A stretch of DNA of 64,000 nt from Comamonas sp. JUb58 (GCF_004364775.1 NZ_SOAL01000021.1:45101-109100), one strand, 5' to 3'; shown: positions 53,356 to 61,347, counted from the stretch's first letter. Notes: generated by a model from the sequence alone, not told the origin. A program made the numbers and translations.

Positions 53356-53624
53356 ACAGCCTCCCAGACGCGATAGCCATTGCGCAGCAGGTCTTCGCCT
53401 TCGAACTGCACAACTTGCACTTGGCCGCGTGCCTGTAGCTCAGGCAGACGGCGGCAGACCTGCTCTACCGACATGCCAGTGGCTTGGGCCATCTCGCCGG
53501 CCGTCAGGGTCTTCTCATCGTCCAGCGCGGCCAGGATGCGGTCGTAGTGGTTGCCAGCAAACAGGGCTGCACGCTCGCCTGCGATGACGCTGGTAATTGG
53601 GTCGCTTGCTCGGGCGTTGTTCAT
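53352..53624 (-). CDS. Small winged-helix-like phage protein
   Basis: 90-aa protein. DPITSVIAGERAALFAGNHY is a start seen in many phage proteins of this group, and KTLTAGEMAQATGMSVEQVCRRLPEL is a helix-turn-helix. The ATG at 53624 has AAGGAGC. Probably DNA-binding and involved in early regulation or replication. Confidence 0.72.
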   Translation of the reverse strand: MNNARASDPITSVIAGERAALFAGNHYDRILAALDDEKTLTAGEMAQATGMSVEQVCRRLPELQARGQVQVVQFEGEDLLRNGYRVWEAV

Positions 53625-53794
53625 CGCAGGGCTCCTTTCAGAATTCGTTGGGTCTTGAGGGTTGATGCCTGGGCCTGAGCCCCGCTTTCGATGTAGTAGC
53701 CGTGGTAGCGAGGGTTGCGGTCTACTGTCTTGAGGATTCGGGGCTTGGCCCACTTTGATGCGAGGGATTCGTTACGCTTGGTGAAGGCATTCAT
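53621..53794 (-). CDS. Small basic phage protein
   Basis: 57-aa protein (NAFTKRNESLASKWAKPRIL, RNPRYHGYYIESGAQAQ). ATG at 53794 has only a weak site; the stop overlaps the next start (ATGA). Function unknown. Confidence 0.55.
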   Translation of the reverse strand: MNAFTKRNESLASKWAKPRILKTVDRNPRYHGYYIESGAQAQASTLKTQRILKGALR

Positions 53795-53804
53795 ACCGAA
53801 TCCG

Positions 53805-54011
53805 TTACGCAAAAGTGTTTGGGAGGGTGCGCCGCTTCGGGAACGGCACGACGGGAGCGGCAGACAGCTTGGGGATCAGGTATCTGCGCTGGATCTCTGC
53901 TGAGATCAGTTCGGTTACTAGCTCGTCAACAGTGACGCCCTGTTCAACTGCTTCGGCTTCTAGTGCGGAGAGGTCATTGCCTGCAAATGTGGTCTCATGG
54001 TTTGGTTGCAC
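53805..54011 (-). CDS. Small phage protein, RHH-like
   Basis: 68-aa protein starting at GTG 54011 behind AGGA. LSALEAEAVEQGVTVDELVTELISAEIQ could be a ribbon-helix-helix style helix pair. No family is certain. Confidence 0.55.
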   Translation of the reverse strand: MQPNHETTFAGNDLSALEAEAVEQGVTVDELVTELISAEIQRRYLIPKLSAAPVVPFPKRRTLPNTFA

Positions 54012-54029
54012 TGTGGAGTTCCTGAACGG

Positions 54030-54236
54030 TTACGCATAAGCGTGTCGCTTTTCCTCGGCACCAGTTGCAGACTTGGAGCCATGCAAATGCTTCAAAGCCT
54101 CCATGGCCAATTCACGGATGAAGACGGACGGCTGTACGCCGTGCAGCTCAGCCATCGCTTCCACAACACGCATCTCGGTGCTGTTCAGCGACAGGTTCAC
54201 GCGCTTGGAACGAATGTGGACAGGGTCTGCATACAT
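54030..54236 (-). CDS. Small ribbon-helix-helix-like protein
   Basis: 68-aa protein. RVNLSLNSTEMRVVEAMAELHGVQPSVFIRELAMEAL has the strand-helix-helix outline of Arc/CopG-type DNA-binding proteins. Located in the early operon directly after the Cro-like pair. Confidence 0.65.
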   Translation of the reverse strand: MYADPVHIRSKRVNLSLNSTEMRVVEAMAELHGVQPSVFIRELAMEALKHLHGSKSATGAEEKRHAYA

Positions 54237-54281
54237 GGTGTGTTCTTCCTCTCTCTACAAAAACACGGGGTTGGAAATCAG

Positions 54282-54536
54282 TTAGGCAGCAAGAGCGATA
54301 GCCGCCCTGCGCATGGAATGGATCGACTCGTCGGGCAATGCCAGGTACAGGCAGCGATGGACGAAGTTCACGAAGACGCGCATATCGCCTTCGTTAGCCT
54401 TGCCACTCATCAGGTCAGCGCCATAGAGTCGGTCGAATTGAGTGATGAGCTCGGGGGTGTCCAGGGCCACTGCGATGCAGGCATCAAATGCAGGGTCTGC
54501 GTATGCCATCGGCAGTGGGAGGCGTGATGCGGTCAT
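54282..54536 (-). CDS. Phage early protein, unknown
   Basis: 84-aa protein, helical, with cysteines at AFDACIAVALDTPEL and VHRCLYLALPDESI. It overlaps the Cro-like gene by 4 bp, so it is translated with it. In lambda the matching place is that of cII, but there is no HTH visible here. Confidence 0.55.
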   Translation of the reverse strand: MTASRLPLPMAYADPAFDACIAVALDTPELITQFDRLYGADLMSGKANEGDMRVFVNFVHRCLYLALPDESIHSMRRAAIALAA

Positions 54537-54772
54537 GCGGCCTCCTCTTTGTTCTTGAGCTCAGGCCAGATCTGTTGCCAGTCAGCTGGCTTGAGATCAA
54601 TGCGAGAAACCGCGCCACCAGTAGCTGCCTCGATTGCGACACAGCGCTCAACTGGCACTGGACGATCACCTGCAGCCCAGCGGGACAGGTCCGGGGCATG
54701 CGCGCCGATCTTCCGGGCCAGTGCAGTCAGGCCGCCCCGTCCTTGTTCCTTGATGTAGTCTGATAGCGTCAT
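54533..54772 (-). CDS. Cro/YdaS-like repressor
   Basis: 79-aa protein with the YdaS-type HTH: LSDYIKEQGRGGLTALARKI, GAHAPDLSRWAAGDRPVP, VERCVAIEAATGGAVSRIDL. First gene of the leftward early operon, divergent from the S24 repressor. Works against the repressor to allow lytic growth. The longer frame to 54937 overlaps the operators and is not used. Confidence 0.85.
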   Translation of the reverse strand: MTLSDYIKEQGRGGLTALARKIGAHAPDLSRWAAGDRPVPVERCVAIEAATGGAVSRIDLKPADWQQIWPELKNKEEAA

Positions 54773-54783
54773 GCGAACCAGTT

Positions 54784-54840
54784 TAGCGTAACGCAAAACA
54801 AATAGCAATAGCGTTACGCGCATAGACGCCTTTAGCGTTC
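54784..54840. promoter_or_regulatory. Immunity operators and cro promoter (PR-like)
   Basis: Two perfect GCGTNACGC operators at 54786-54794 and 54811-54819, start to start 25 bp, and a half site AGCGTTC at 54834. On the minus strand the order is operator, TA, -35 TTGCTA, 8 nt ending TTTT, operator, -10 TAAACT; the -35/-10 spacing is 17 bp. The repressor promoter must overlap from the other side. Confidence 0.8.
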
Positions 54841-54857
54841 TGCTATGAAATGAAAAA

Positions 54858-55598
54858 ATGCGTGATATTGACCAAATCCGGCGAGACAACCTGACGACTC
54901 TTGAAGAAGAGTCCAACGGAGCGTCCGCCGCAGCCAAGTTACTTGAGATGTCCCCTGCTCAGTTCACCAACCTCAGGGTGGGCGCCAAGGACTCTAAGAC
55001 CGGGAAGCCACGCGGAATGCGAAAGGAGACCGCCCGACGTATCGAGGCGGCTTTCGGCAAGCCCATTGGATGGCTCGATCAGGATCACTCAGGAAACGTG
55101 GAACTGCAAAGCGTTGCTCCAGCTCCGCATGAAGACCCGGCCGGCAACGGAGACCTTGTAATTACAGAATTCGATGCGGGTGGAGGGATGGGAACGAATG
55201 GTCGCCTTCTTCTGGAGGATCAGCCTGGCGTGATCCGCAGCTGGAACGTCAGTGCTGATTGGCTCCACCTGAACGTGCCTTCGTACAGTTCATTGAAGAA
55301 TTTGTGCATCGTCACTGGCTTCGGCCCCAGCATGAGGCCAATGTTTAATCCTGGAGACCCGCTTTTGGTGGATCGAGGCGTGCGCACGGTCAACCATGAA
55401 GGCATTTACTTCTTTCGAGTGGGCGACGAAGGCTTCATCAAAATTGTCCAGCGCGTTCCTGAGTTCGAGGGCCCCGGCTTTGTTTACCGGATCATCTCCA
55501 AGAACCCAGACTATCCGCCTTACGACATTTCTGCCAAGAATCAGCACTTCCAAGTGATTGGGAAGGTCCTGACAGTGTGGCGAAGTGAGCAGTTCTGA
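54858..55598 (+). CDS. CI-like prophage repressor (S24 peptidase family)
   Basis: 246-aa repressor. N-terminal DNA-binding domain (residues 1-75; ASAAAKLLEMSPAQFTNLRV with GKPRGMRKETARRIEAAFGK). The C-terminal LexA/CI-type domain has nucleophile Ser158 (FGPSMRPMF) and general base Lys195 (GFIKIVQR). An Ala-Gly cleavage bond is not obvious; GGGMGTNG lies at the expected place. Maintains lysogeny and should be inactivated by RecA after DNA damage. Same strand as the cargo genes downstream. Confidence 0.9.
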   Translation: MRDIDQIRRDNLTTLEEESNGASAAAKLLEMSPAQFTNLRVGAKDSKTGKPRGMRKETARRIEAAFGKPIGWLDQDHSGNVELQSVAPAPHEDPAGNGDLVITEFDAGGGMGTNGRLLLEDQPGVIRSWNVSADWLHLNVPSYSSLKNLCIVTGFGPSMRPMFNPGDPLLVDRGVRTVNHEGIYFFRVGDEGFIKIVQRVPEFEGPGFVYRIISKNPDYPPYDISAKNQHFQVIGKVLTVWRSEQF

Positions 55599-55616
55599 GT
55601 AATAAATGGCAGACTC

Positions 55617-55826
55617 ATGAAGAAGCTTTTTTTGCCTCTAGCCTTAATTATTTTTATCACGGGATGTGGCAACCACCAAGCTGAGGTTGATGCATGCTGG
55701 GAGCGCGGCGTGGCCTACTTCAAAGACATGGGCTCTTACCCAAATCTGCAGAGTGCAGAGAACCAAGGCAAACGAGCGACTGATGTGGCGTGGGAGAGAT
55801 GTAAGCGCAACACTAACGCTTTTTGA
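55617..55826 (+). CDS. Small prophage lipoprotein
   Basis: 69-aa protein with signal peptide and lipobox FITGC (lipid Cys at residue 17), mature part short and charged with two more cysteines (DACWERG, WERCKRN). 18 bp after the repressor gene, so probably expressed in the lysogen. Lipoproteins in this place can block superinfection at the surface, but no family is recognised. Confidence 0.7.
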   Translation: MKKLFLPLALIIFITGCGNHQAEVDACWERGVAYFKDMGSYPNLQSAENQGKRATDVAWERCKRNTNAF

Positions 55827-55842
55827 CAAAGAGGATGCAGCA

Positions 55843-56355
55843 GTGATTAAAAAATATGCAATCGGCTTGTTGGCCGCCTGTGCAGCAGTGATGTCTCATG
55901 CAGATGCTATGTGGGGGAAGGTCGCTGCTGGAGATTCCCTGGAGGCTGTGAAGACAGCCCACCCTGGAGGCCAAGAAGTGCCCCCAGATGAGAAAAATGT
56001 TGTTGCGCGCACAGGTGCCATGATGCTTTATCAGCTCCAAAACGTGCCAATCGGCGCTCACAAGTTCACCGCAAGTTTTAGCTTCAAAGAAGACTCCCTC
56101 GCGCAGGTCACACTAGCAACAAAATTTAAGTCGAATGAGCGGACCTGCACTTCCGAACATCGAGGGCTAATAGATGCTTTGACCACGAAGTATGGCAAGC
56201 CATTTTCTGCAGACCCTCAAAGCACGATGCGCAGGACGGTATTTCAAAGTGGTGCGACGACGATCACTGCTGTGGGTTTCGACAGTCCGGGTGGTGAATG
56301 TTGGCTCAATGTTTTTTATACCAGCGAACTATCCGACAAGGCGAAAAATTTGTGA
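55843..56355 (+). CDS. Secreted prophage protein of unknown function
   Basis: 170-aa exported protein. Start is GTG 55843 behind GAGGATG; signal peptide ends MSHA/DAMW. The mature region has ASFSFKEDSLAQVTLATKF and two cysteines (ERTCTSEH, GGECWLN), probably a disulfide. Downstream terminator shared with the lipoprotein gene. Likely a lysogenic-conversion protein. Confidence 0.68.
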   Translation: MIKKYAIGLLAACAAVMSHADAMWGKVAAGDSLEAVKTAHPGGQEVPPDEKNVVARTGAMMLYQLQNVPIGAHKFTASFSFKEDSLAQVTLATKFKSNERTCTSEHRGLIDALTTKYGKPFSADPQSTMRRTVFQSGATTITAVGFDSPGGECWLNVFYTSELSDKAKNL

Positions 56356-56420
56356 TTGTTGCTTGAGTGTTGATGCTCCCCTCCCCCGCTGCGATGCCAG
56401 CGGGGCTGAGCCACCCAGCA

Positions 56421-56442
56421 GCCCGCAGACGCGGGCTTTTTT
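56421..56442 (+). terminator. Terminator after the repressor-linked genes
   Basis: GCCCGC/GCGGGC stem with loop AGAC, then T6. Ends the repressor, lipoprotein and secreted protein transcript. Confidence 0.85.
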
Positions 56443-56588
56443 GCGCGAATAGAGAGCGCAACGAGGGTTTACCCTATCACTTGTTTCAGGGATAGCAATT
56501 GTTAATATTGTGTATAAAAATAACAATTCAGGCACAATCTGCTCAACATGAGCCGTGTCAGCGACTTCATCTTTCCGGAGCGGAACTC

Positions 56589-57722
56589 ATGCGCCAAATC
56601 AAATCCCAGCCTATGCTCGCCGTTGGCAGCGTCAAGACCATTGCCAAGAACGCATTGCTCATAGCAGCGTTCGCTGCTTCTGCGGCGTCAGCACAGACAT
56701 ATGTGGGGAGCTTTAAAGTTCATGATGGCCCACCACATCCCTCAGCCCCTACGGTTTATTCGGCCTTAGAGGTCGCCGCCATGCTATTCGGGGGCGTGCC
56801 AAGTGACTATGCTATTTCTGTAAATCCGAATACCACAGACCCGAGCACGATCACACATTCCGCTCACTATTCGCCTTATGGATATGCTTGCGCGATTTTT
56901 GATGAAAATGCACGTATTGATACCGGAGCCCCAGGCTATACCTCGGGAGATCTATCAGCATACGTTAGAGATAATTGCGGAAATGGAGAAACTAATTACG
57001 TGTGGAGACTAGCTGCAACTGCACCCGCAACTGCTCCCAGTCCGACCATCACTGATACTGGAGATTCCCGAGTAAACATCTCCTGGACAGCACCAGCCAA
57101 CAACGGCTCGCCCATCACGAAGTACACCGTGACGGGTGTTCCTGCCGGTTCGTGCACAACCGAGGTCGTCGCACCTGCCACGGAACCGGCAACTTCTTGC
57201 ACGATTACGGGCCTTACCAACGGAACACCCTACAAGTTCACGGTCGTGGCTACCAACGCAATCGGCGACAGCGTTGCTTCCCCCGAAAGCGCAGAAGCTA
57301 TTCCTAGCGCCGACATCATGTTTGTTGGTGGTGGACCAACCATCACCCTCGCCGGCGGTGTAGTGGCAGCTCCCTATTCTCAGACTCTGCAGGTAACTGG
57401 CGGCCTGCCACCGTACACCTTCTCCTACCTTGGGGACCTGCCTCCTGGCCTGTCCCTGGATTCCGCTACCGGCGTAGTCTCCGGAACGCCTACGACACCT
57501 GGCTCATACACCTTCTCGGTCGGGGTTGCTGACACCGTTGGCACAGTAGGCGTTGTGCTCAAGGCGGTACACGTCGCTGAGCAGACCTTCACCATCGTGA
57601 TCACCGCTGCGCCTGTGATTCAAGCCAAGCCTGTCCCTGCTCTGGGCGGCGTCGGCCTCCTGCTGCTCTCCGGGGCAGTCGCTGGATCGATGGGCGTCAT
57701 GCGCCGGCGCAAATCGAAGTGA
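56589..57722 (+). CDS. Prophage-encoded secreted protein with Fn3 and Ig-like domains and IPTL-like anchor
   Basis: 377-aa exported protein. The ATG at 56589 has CCGGAGCGG; signal peptide ends ASAASA/QTY. Residues about 40-135 unknown; about 140-240 fibronectin type III (SRVNISWTAPANNGSPITKY); about 250-345 putative Ig/He_PIG (GGLPPYTFSYLGDLPPGLSL, SGTPTTPGSYTFSV). The end is PVPALGGVGLLLLSGAVAG with RRRKSK, an IPTL-CTERM-like sorting tail. AT-rich promoter region upstream. Adhesin-like; a lysogenic-conversion surface protein. Confidence 0.82.
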   Translation: MRQIKSQPMLAVGSVKTIAKNALLIAAFAASAASAQTYVGSFKVHDGPPHPSAPTVYSALEVAAMLFGGVPSDYAISVNPNTTDPSTITHSAHYSPYGYACAIFDENARIDTGAPGYTSGDLSAYVRDNCGNGETNYVWRLAATAPATAPSPTITDTGDSRVNISWTAPANNGSPITKYTVTGVPAGSCTTEVVAPATEPATSCTITGLTNGTPYKFTVVATNAIGDSVASPESAEAIPSADIMFVGGGPTITLAGGVVAAPYSQTLQVTGGLPPYTFSYLGDLPPGLSLDSATGVVSGTPTTPGSYTFSVGVADTVGTVGVVLKAVHVAEQTFTIVITAAPVIQAKPVPALGGVGLLLLSGAVAGSMGVMRRRKSK

Positions 57723-57727
57723 TCTGC

Positions 57728-57751
57728 AAGCCCTCTTCGGAGGGCTTTTTT
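57728..57751 (+). terminator. Rho-independent terminator
   Basis: AAGCCCTC/GAGGGCTT stem with TTCG loop and T6 tract, directly after the Fn3 protein. Confidence 0.88.
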
Positions 57752-57850
57752 ATGCCCAGTTGTCATCTAACTAACGTCAATCCGTTTCATGCACAACAAG
57801 CATCTCAAGTTTGTAAGTTGGATCCGTTCAGCTTCGTATGATGCCGGCCT

Positions 57851-58192
57851 ATGACGAGTAATGCACCTGAGAGTGGATCTACTGAAACTGACGATCTCCG
57901 AGAGCAGTTGCCCCCAATCCTTTGGAGAGCTTTGGCCAGAAATGGAATTCTCACCGTTGAACAAGTGAGAGCAATTTATCCAGAGCAGTTGCTCGTAATG
58001 CCCAATATAGGAGCCAGAAGATTCAGGATGATTGAGGAGATCCTCTTCCCAGGCCGCTTCTATGCGCCGATCACAGGGGATCCCGCGCACGACATGCTCA
58101 ATGCCGCACAACTAGGAACAATGCTGCGCCGCGCTCAAGGGGAGCTGCATAGGCAAGATTTAAAGGCGGCAGAGCGCAACAAACAGCCCTAG
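57851..58192 (+). CDS. RNA polymerase alpha-CTD-like domain protein, single domain
   Basis: 113-aa protein. ALARNGILTVEQVRAIYPEQ followed by LLVMPNIGARRFRMIEEIL matches the fold outline of the RpoA C-terminal domain: a helix, two turns, then (L)L..MPN(I/L)G.....EI...L. There is no RpoA N-terminal domain. The rest is charged and probably disordered. Start with only a weak site. 12 bp before a second gene of the same type. Function unknown; could compete with alpha-CTD for UP elements or activators. Confidence 0.68.
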   Translation: MTSNAPESGSTETDDLREQLPPILWRALARNGILTVEQVRAIYPEQLLVMPNIGARRFRMIEEILFPGRFYAPITGDPAHDMLNAAQLGTMLRRAQGELHRQDLKAAERNKQP

Positions 58193-58203
58193 AAATCTCT
58201 GCC

Positions 58204-58674
58204 ATGCTTATGATGCTTCGCATGCCCGATGATCTGACGACACAAGCAGAAACGCCTCTAGGTGACTTGCTGCCAGCGTATGCCACTACTGTCCTCGCGA
58301 AGAACGGGATTCATACAGTCGAGGCAGTACGCCGGGCCTACCCACATCAACTACTCGATATGCATGGCATGGGCATGCTCAGGTTCAGGCAGATAGAGAC
58401 AGTCCTGTTTCCTGGAAAGTCATTCACGCCGGCCAGGATCTACTCGCCCGTGCGCCACGTCAAAGGCTCATCTCTTAACGGCGTCCTCTCCCCAGCTACG
58501 GTTCAAGTCTTGGCACGAGCAGGGATCACTTCCATCGAGGAGCTGCGAGCAATGGAACCCAAGCAACTGATGAGGCTGGAGGGCTTCGGCGCAGGGAAGC
58601 TTCGGGAGATTGAGCGCGTGTTTTTTGCGAGTGAAGTAGCGCGAACCGTAGGGCCACTTTGCGACAGTCTGTAA
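58204..58674 (+). CDS. RNA polymerase alpha-CTD-like protein, two domains
   Basis: 156-aa protein with two alpha-CTD/helix-hairpin-helix-like units: VLAKNGIHTVEAVRRAYPHQ with LLDMHGMGMLRFRQIETVL (about residues 30-70) and VLARAGITSIEELRAMEPKQ with LMRLEGFGAGKLREIERVF (about 100-145). The start may be ATG 58204 or 58222. Related to the preceding gene by duplication. Cytoplasmic, probably DNA- or RNA-polymerase-interacting. Confidence 0.66.
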   Translation: MLMMLRMPDDLTTQAETPLGDLLPAYATTVLAKNGIHTVEAVRRAYPHQLLDMHGMGMLRFRQIETVLFPGKSFTPARIYSPVRHVKGSSLNGVLSPATVQVLARAGITSIEELRAMEPKQLMRLEGFGAGKLREIERVFFASEVARTVGPLCDSL

Positions 58675-58725
58675 GGTGATGTAAGCATTACACTGCTAGG
58701 ATAGCGATTCTTTGGTAGCAATTCA

Positions 58726-58943
58726 GTACCAGAGATAAATCGCGCTGTGCAAGTGACATCAATCTACGGGGCGTTGCTCCAGATGCTAAATACTGCAGCA
58801 AAGGGCTTGAGCCAAACGTCCAACTAGCCAGCGGCGAAAACGCCAAGATGGCATTTTATCAGGCATTCGAGGATGGTATGTGAGCGTTGCTCAAAGATCA
58901 CCCGTTCAATGAAGCATTACGGCCTGCAACCAAAGGCCAGTGA
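58726..58943 (+). pseudogene. Remnant of a small gene with internal stop
   Basis: An open frame from 58726 without a start codon reads naturally (DINLRGVAPDAKYCSKGLEP, ENAKMAFYQAFEDGM), meets a TGA at 58881-58883 and continues ALLKDHPFNEALRPATKGQ to a stop at 58943. The rest of the 300-bp gap holds no gene. Interpreted as a decayed phage gene; identity unknown. Confidence 0.45.
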
Positions 58944-58983
58944 TAACAGCTTTGCAAATTAAAAACCTAAGAGACCAGCGAAT

Positions 58984-60042
58984 ATGCAAATTCAAGAGGC
59001 AACCATTCATCGATTGATCAAAAAGGTTGATACAAGTGGCGAAGGCAGCGTTGAAAAAAAGATTCGTCCATCTGTGCTTCCCATAGATAAGGTCTTAACA
59101 ACAGTTTGCTCAGATCTTTTGTCGTTATATAACGATAGTTCAAAAAACTACGGAACGTTAGGCCAAGATTCAACTTTACATATTTTCCCAGTTCGATTGA
59201 ATGAATATTTAAGCTTGACTCGCAGCTTTCAATCGTTTACCATCGAAGCGCTGAAACTTATAAAATCAGAAATGGAGTCTGCTTATTTCTCGAATGGCGG
59301 ATATGCACTTTTCTTGAGATATCAACACGACGGAAATGACCATCTCCTAATCGCCATGCTGAAGCTTAAGCCAGGAGCAGGGGTTAATGAAGATACATTA
59401 AGTTTGGAACCAAATCTGAACATCGATCTATCGCAATTGCATGAAGCTGCTCGAATTAATCTCACGAGACTTGACTCTCAGGTTGAGCCTTATTTGTCCT
59501 TTATTAAAGGAAAGCGAACCAAAGGAGCCATCACTGAATATTTCAGAAATGCACTTTCATGCCAAAACTTTACGAGCTCGAGTCAGCAGACGGAAATTCT
59601 AATTAAGGCTGCTGATGCCTATGTGGAAGCACGCCAGGATCTAACTACAACAGAAGAAAAACGAAGCGAACGAATTGAGATGCGACAGCGTTTGGTGCAA
59701 TGCTTTGCAAGTAATAGCGACGAAGTAGTTCTGATGACTCTTGCTGCATCCATCGCACCAGCATCGCCGCAAGAATTTCTTGACTTCATAAAGAGCGGGC
59801 CTCAAGCAGAACAGTTCCCAGTCAATGATACATTCACACCTCACAAGGGCACCTATAACAAGCTAAAACGCTTTACTGGTAAAATTGGAGGTTCTGTTTC
59901 TGTGGGGTTTGACATTTCTGATATTCAAGAGCATCGCGTTTACTATGATCCTGCGATTGATGGTCTAGTACTGAAGTCTCCTACCGAACATCTTAAGAAA
60001 GTTATTCAAGAGTATGCACCAAGTCCCGGAAGCTCCTCATGA
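58984..60042 (+). CDS. NdpA/YejK-like nucleoid-associated protein
   Basis: 352-aa protein. It follows the NdpA family along its length: IHRLIKK start, SKNYGTLGQDSTLH, then YFSNGGYALFLRYQ, AMLKLKPGAGVNEDTLSLEP, ARINLTRLD, LSFIKGKR, YFRNALSC and the end FTGKIGGSVSVGFDISD with YYDPAIDGLVLKSP. NdpA binds the nucleoid; the biological role is poorly known. GC is clearly lower than in the phage core. The last 29 bp overlap a membrane protein gene. Lies in the rexAB position of a lambda-like immunity region. Confidence 0.82.
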   Translation: MQIQEATIHRLIKKVDTSGEGSVEKKIRPSVLPIDKVLTTVCSDLLSLYNDSSKNYGTLGQDSTLHIFPVRLNEYLSLTRSFQSFTIEALKLIKSEMESAYFSNGGYALFLRYQHDGNDHLLIAMLKLKPGAGVNEDTLSLEPNLNIDLSQLHEAARINLTRLDSQVEPYLSFIKGKRTKGAITEYFRNALSCQNFTSSSQQTEILIKAADAYVEARQDLTTTEEKRSERIEMRQRLVQCFASNSDEVVLMTLAASIAPASPQEFLDFIKSGPQAEQFPVNDTFTPHKGTYNKLKRFTGKIGGSVSVGFDISDIQEHRVYYDPAIDGLVLKSPTEHLKKVIQEYAPSPGSSS

Positions 60043-61207
60043 GCTTGCCCTCTGGCTTTTGGATAAGCTGGAGGGCTTGGAGAATGTTGGCGGGAGTGCA
60101 CGAGCGGGCACTCTCCCCATCAAGTACGACTTTCAGGCAGTTGTATCGAATCTAGAACATGCAGGAAGTCTCGGTGGCGTATGCAATGATCTCAATAGAA
60201 ATATCGAATTTTATCCAACATCAGTAGGCGTGTATGAAACACTTGCTGAGTTCTTCTCTCACTCAGGTAATCTTCGCAGCGTTCCTAATAAATTTTCAAT
60301 ACGAGATTTAGGATATACATCCGACCCAAACTCGCCCCCCCCGGATAAAATACAACACTACCTTTCAGCAGCGAAATTAAGCTCGTTGATTTCGGAGGTG
60401 TCAGATCACGCAGCCAACACGGGAAACTCGCAGTACTTTATAAAAAGCCATGATGCGAAGTTAGAGATCCTAATGGAGTATTCTGCAGAGGATATCCGCA
60501 ACTTACCATCATTGGCTGCATTTGAGGATGATTTCATTAGGAGTGCTCATCATCAGGACCAAAAGCGAAACATCATCAGATCAACACTTTTAGATCTATT
60601 CAAGAACAAACGCAGAATTACCTTTGGTGAATTCCTGCCTTACTTCGAGGAGTTCGTACAAAACGCTCGAAGCTCTTATGCAATGTATACAGCTGATTTT
60701 TCATATGAAAAAATCAGAACAGAAGTCGAAAAGCAAAATCTTGAAGATACAGTAAGGCTGAACAAAACGGTGTCTGAAATTCAGAATCAATTGCTAGCAC
60801 TTCCTGCCGCTTTGATCTTAGCTGGTGCTGGGATCGATGAAAAATCGATCATGAAAAGTGTTGCAATATGGGTGGGAATCACTATTTTCTCCTGGATTAT
60901 GTGGAAGCTCATAAACAATCAAAATCACTCAGTCAACGCGATTAACAAAGAGATATCGATACGGAAAGAACGACTTGGTGCGCAACCCGAAGCAGTAGCT
61001 TCACGATTTTCAGAAACATTTACAGACCTCGAGTGCCGTGTGATAGAGCAAACAGCAGTGCTTAACGGAATTAGATGGGTTGTTGGTGTAATCTGGCTTG
61101 TTGTTTCGTTCATGTTATTCACTGTCGTCTTCCCTGAATACAGTGAGAATTTGAAAGATTTTATGGCTGCACTACCTAACAATCTTATTAATATGGGCGA
61201 AAAATAA
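60014..61207 (+). CDS. Membrane protein paired with the NdpA-like protein, candidate effector
   Basis: 397-aa protein, unknown family. Residues 1-220 are soluble and mixed (FYPTSVGVYETLAEFFSHSG; RNIIRSTLLDLFKNKRRITF). Residues about 225-265 form a coiled coil (SYEKIRTEVEKQNLEDTVRL). Then come hydrophobic segments LLALPAALILAGAGI, SVAIWVGITIFSWIMW and near the C-terminus VVGVIWLVVSFMLFTVVF, with a helical charged stretch between. The start ATG at 60014 overlaps the NdpA-like gene by 29 bp, so production is coupled. The layout (sensor-like soluble part plus membrane part) is like membrane effectors of abortive infection. Confidence 0.7.
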   Translation: MHQVPEAPHELALWLLDKLEGLENVGGSARAGTLPIKYDFQAVVSNLEHAGSLGGVCNDLNRNIEFYPTSVGVYETLAEFFSHSGNLRSVPNKFSIRDLGYTSDPNSPPPDKIQHYLSAAKLSSLISEVSDHAANTGNSQYFIKSHDAKLEILMEYSAEDIRNLPSLAAFEDDFIRSAHHQDQKRNIIRSTLLDLFKNKRRITFGEFLPYFEEFVQNARSSYAMYTADFSYEKIRTEVEKQNLEDTVRLNKTVSEIQNQLLALPAALILAGAGIDEKSIMKSVAIWVGITIFSWIMWKLINNQNHSVNAINKEISIRKERLGAQPEAVASRFSETFTDLECRVIEQTAVLNGIRWVVGVIWLVVSFMLFTVVFPEYSENLKDFMAALPNNLINMGEK

Positions 61208-61347
61208 GTGTACTATTCACAAAACTATGTAACTTTATATAAAGGTTACATTGTCACGTTTATCCGTACATCTTTAAGATACGCAACCACCAGCCTGCCC
61301 TCGCAATATGGGCTATCTGCAAGCAGTCAACTAAGGACAATTTTAAT

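Noticed and set aside
53204..53413. 69-codon minus-strand frame
   Set aside because: Overlaps a 57-aa gene in another frame that has coupled start and stop codons with both neighbours; the longer one has no such signals.
53769..53810. Two near matches to the repressor operator (CGTTACGC)
   Set aside because: Each lacks the outer base of the palindrome, they are 33 bp apart instead of 25, and they lie within coding sequence of a small gene without a promoter nearby.
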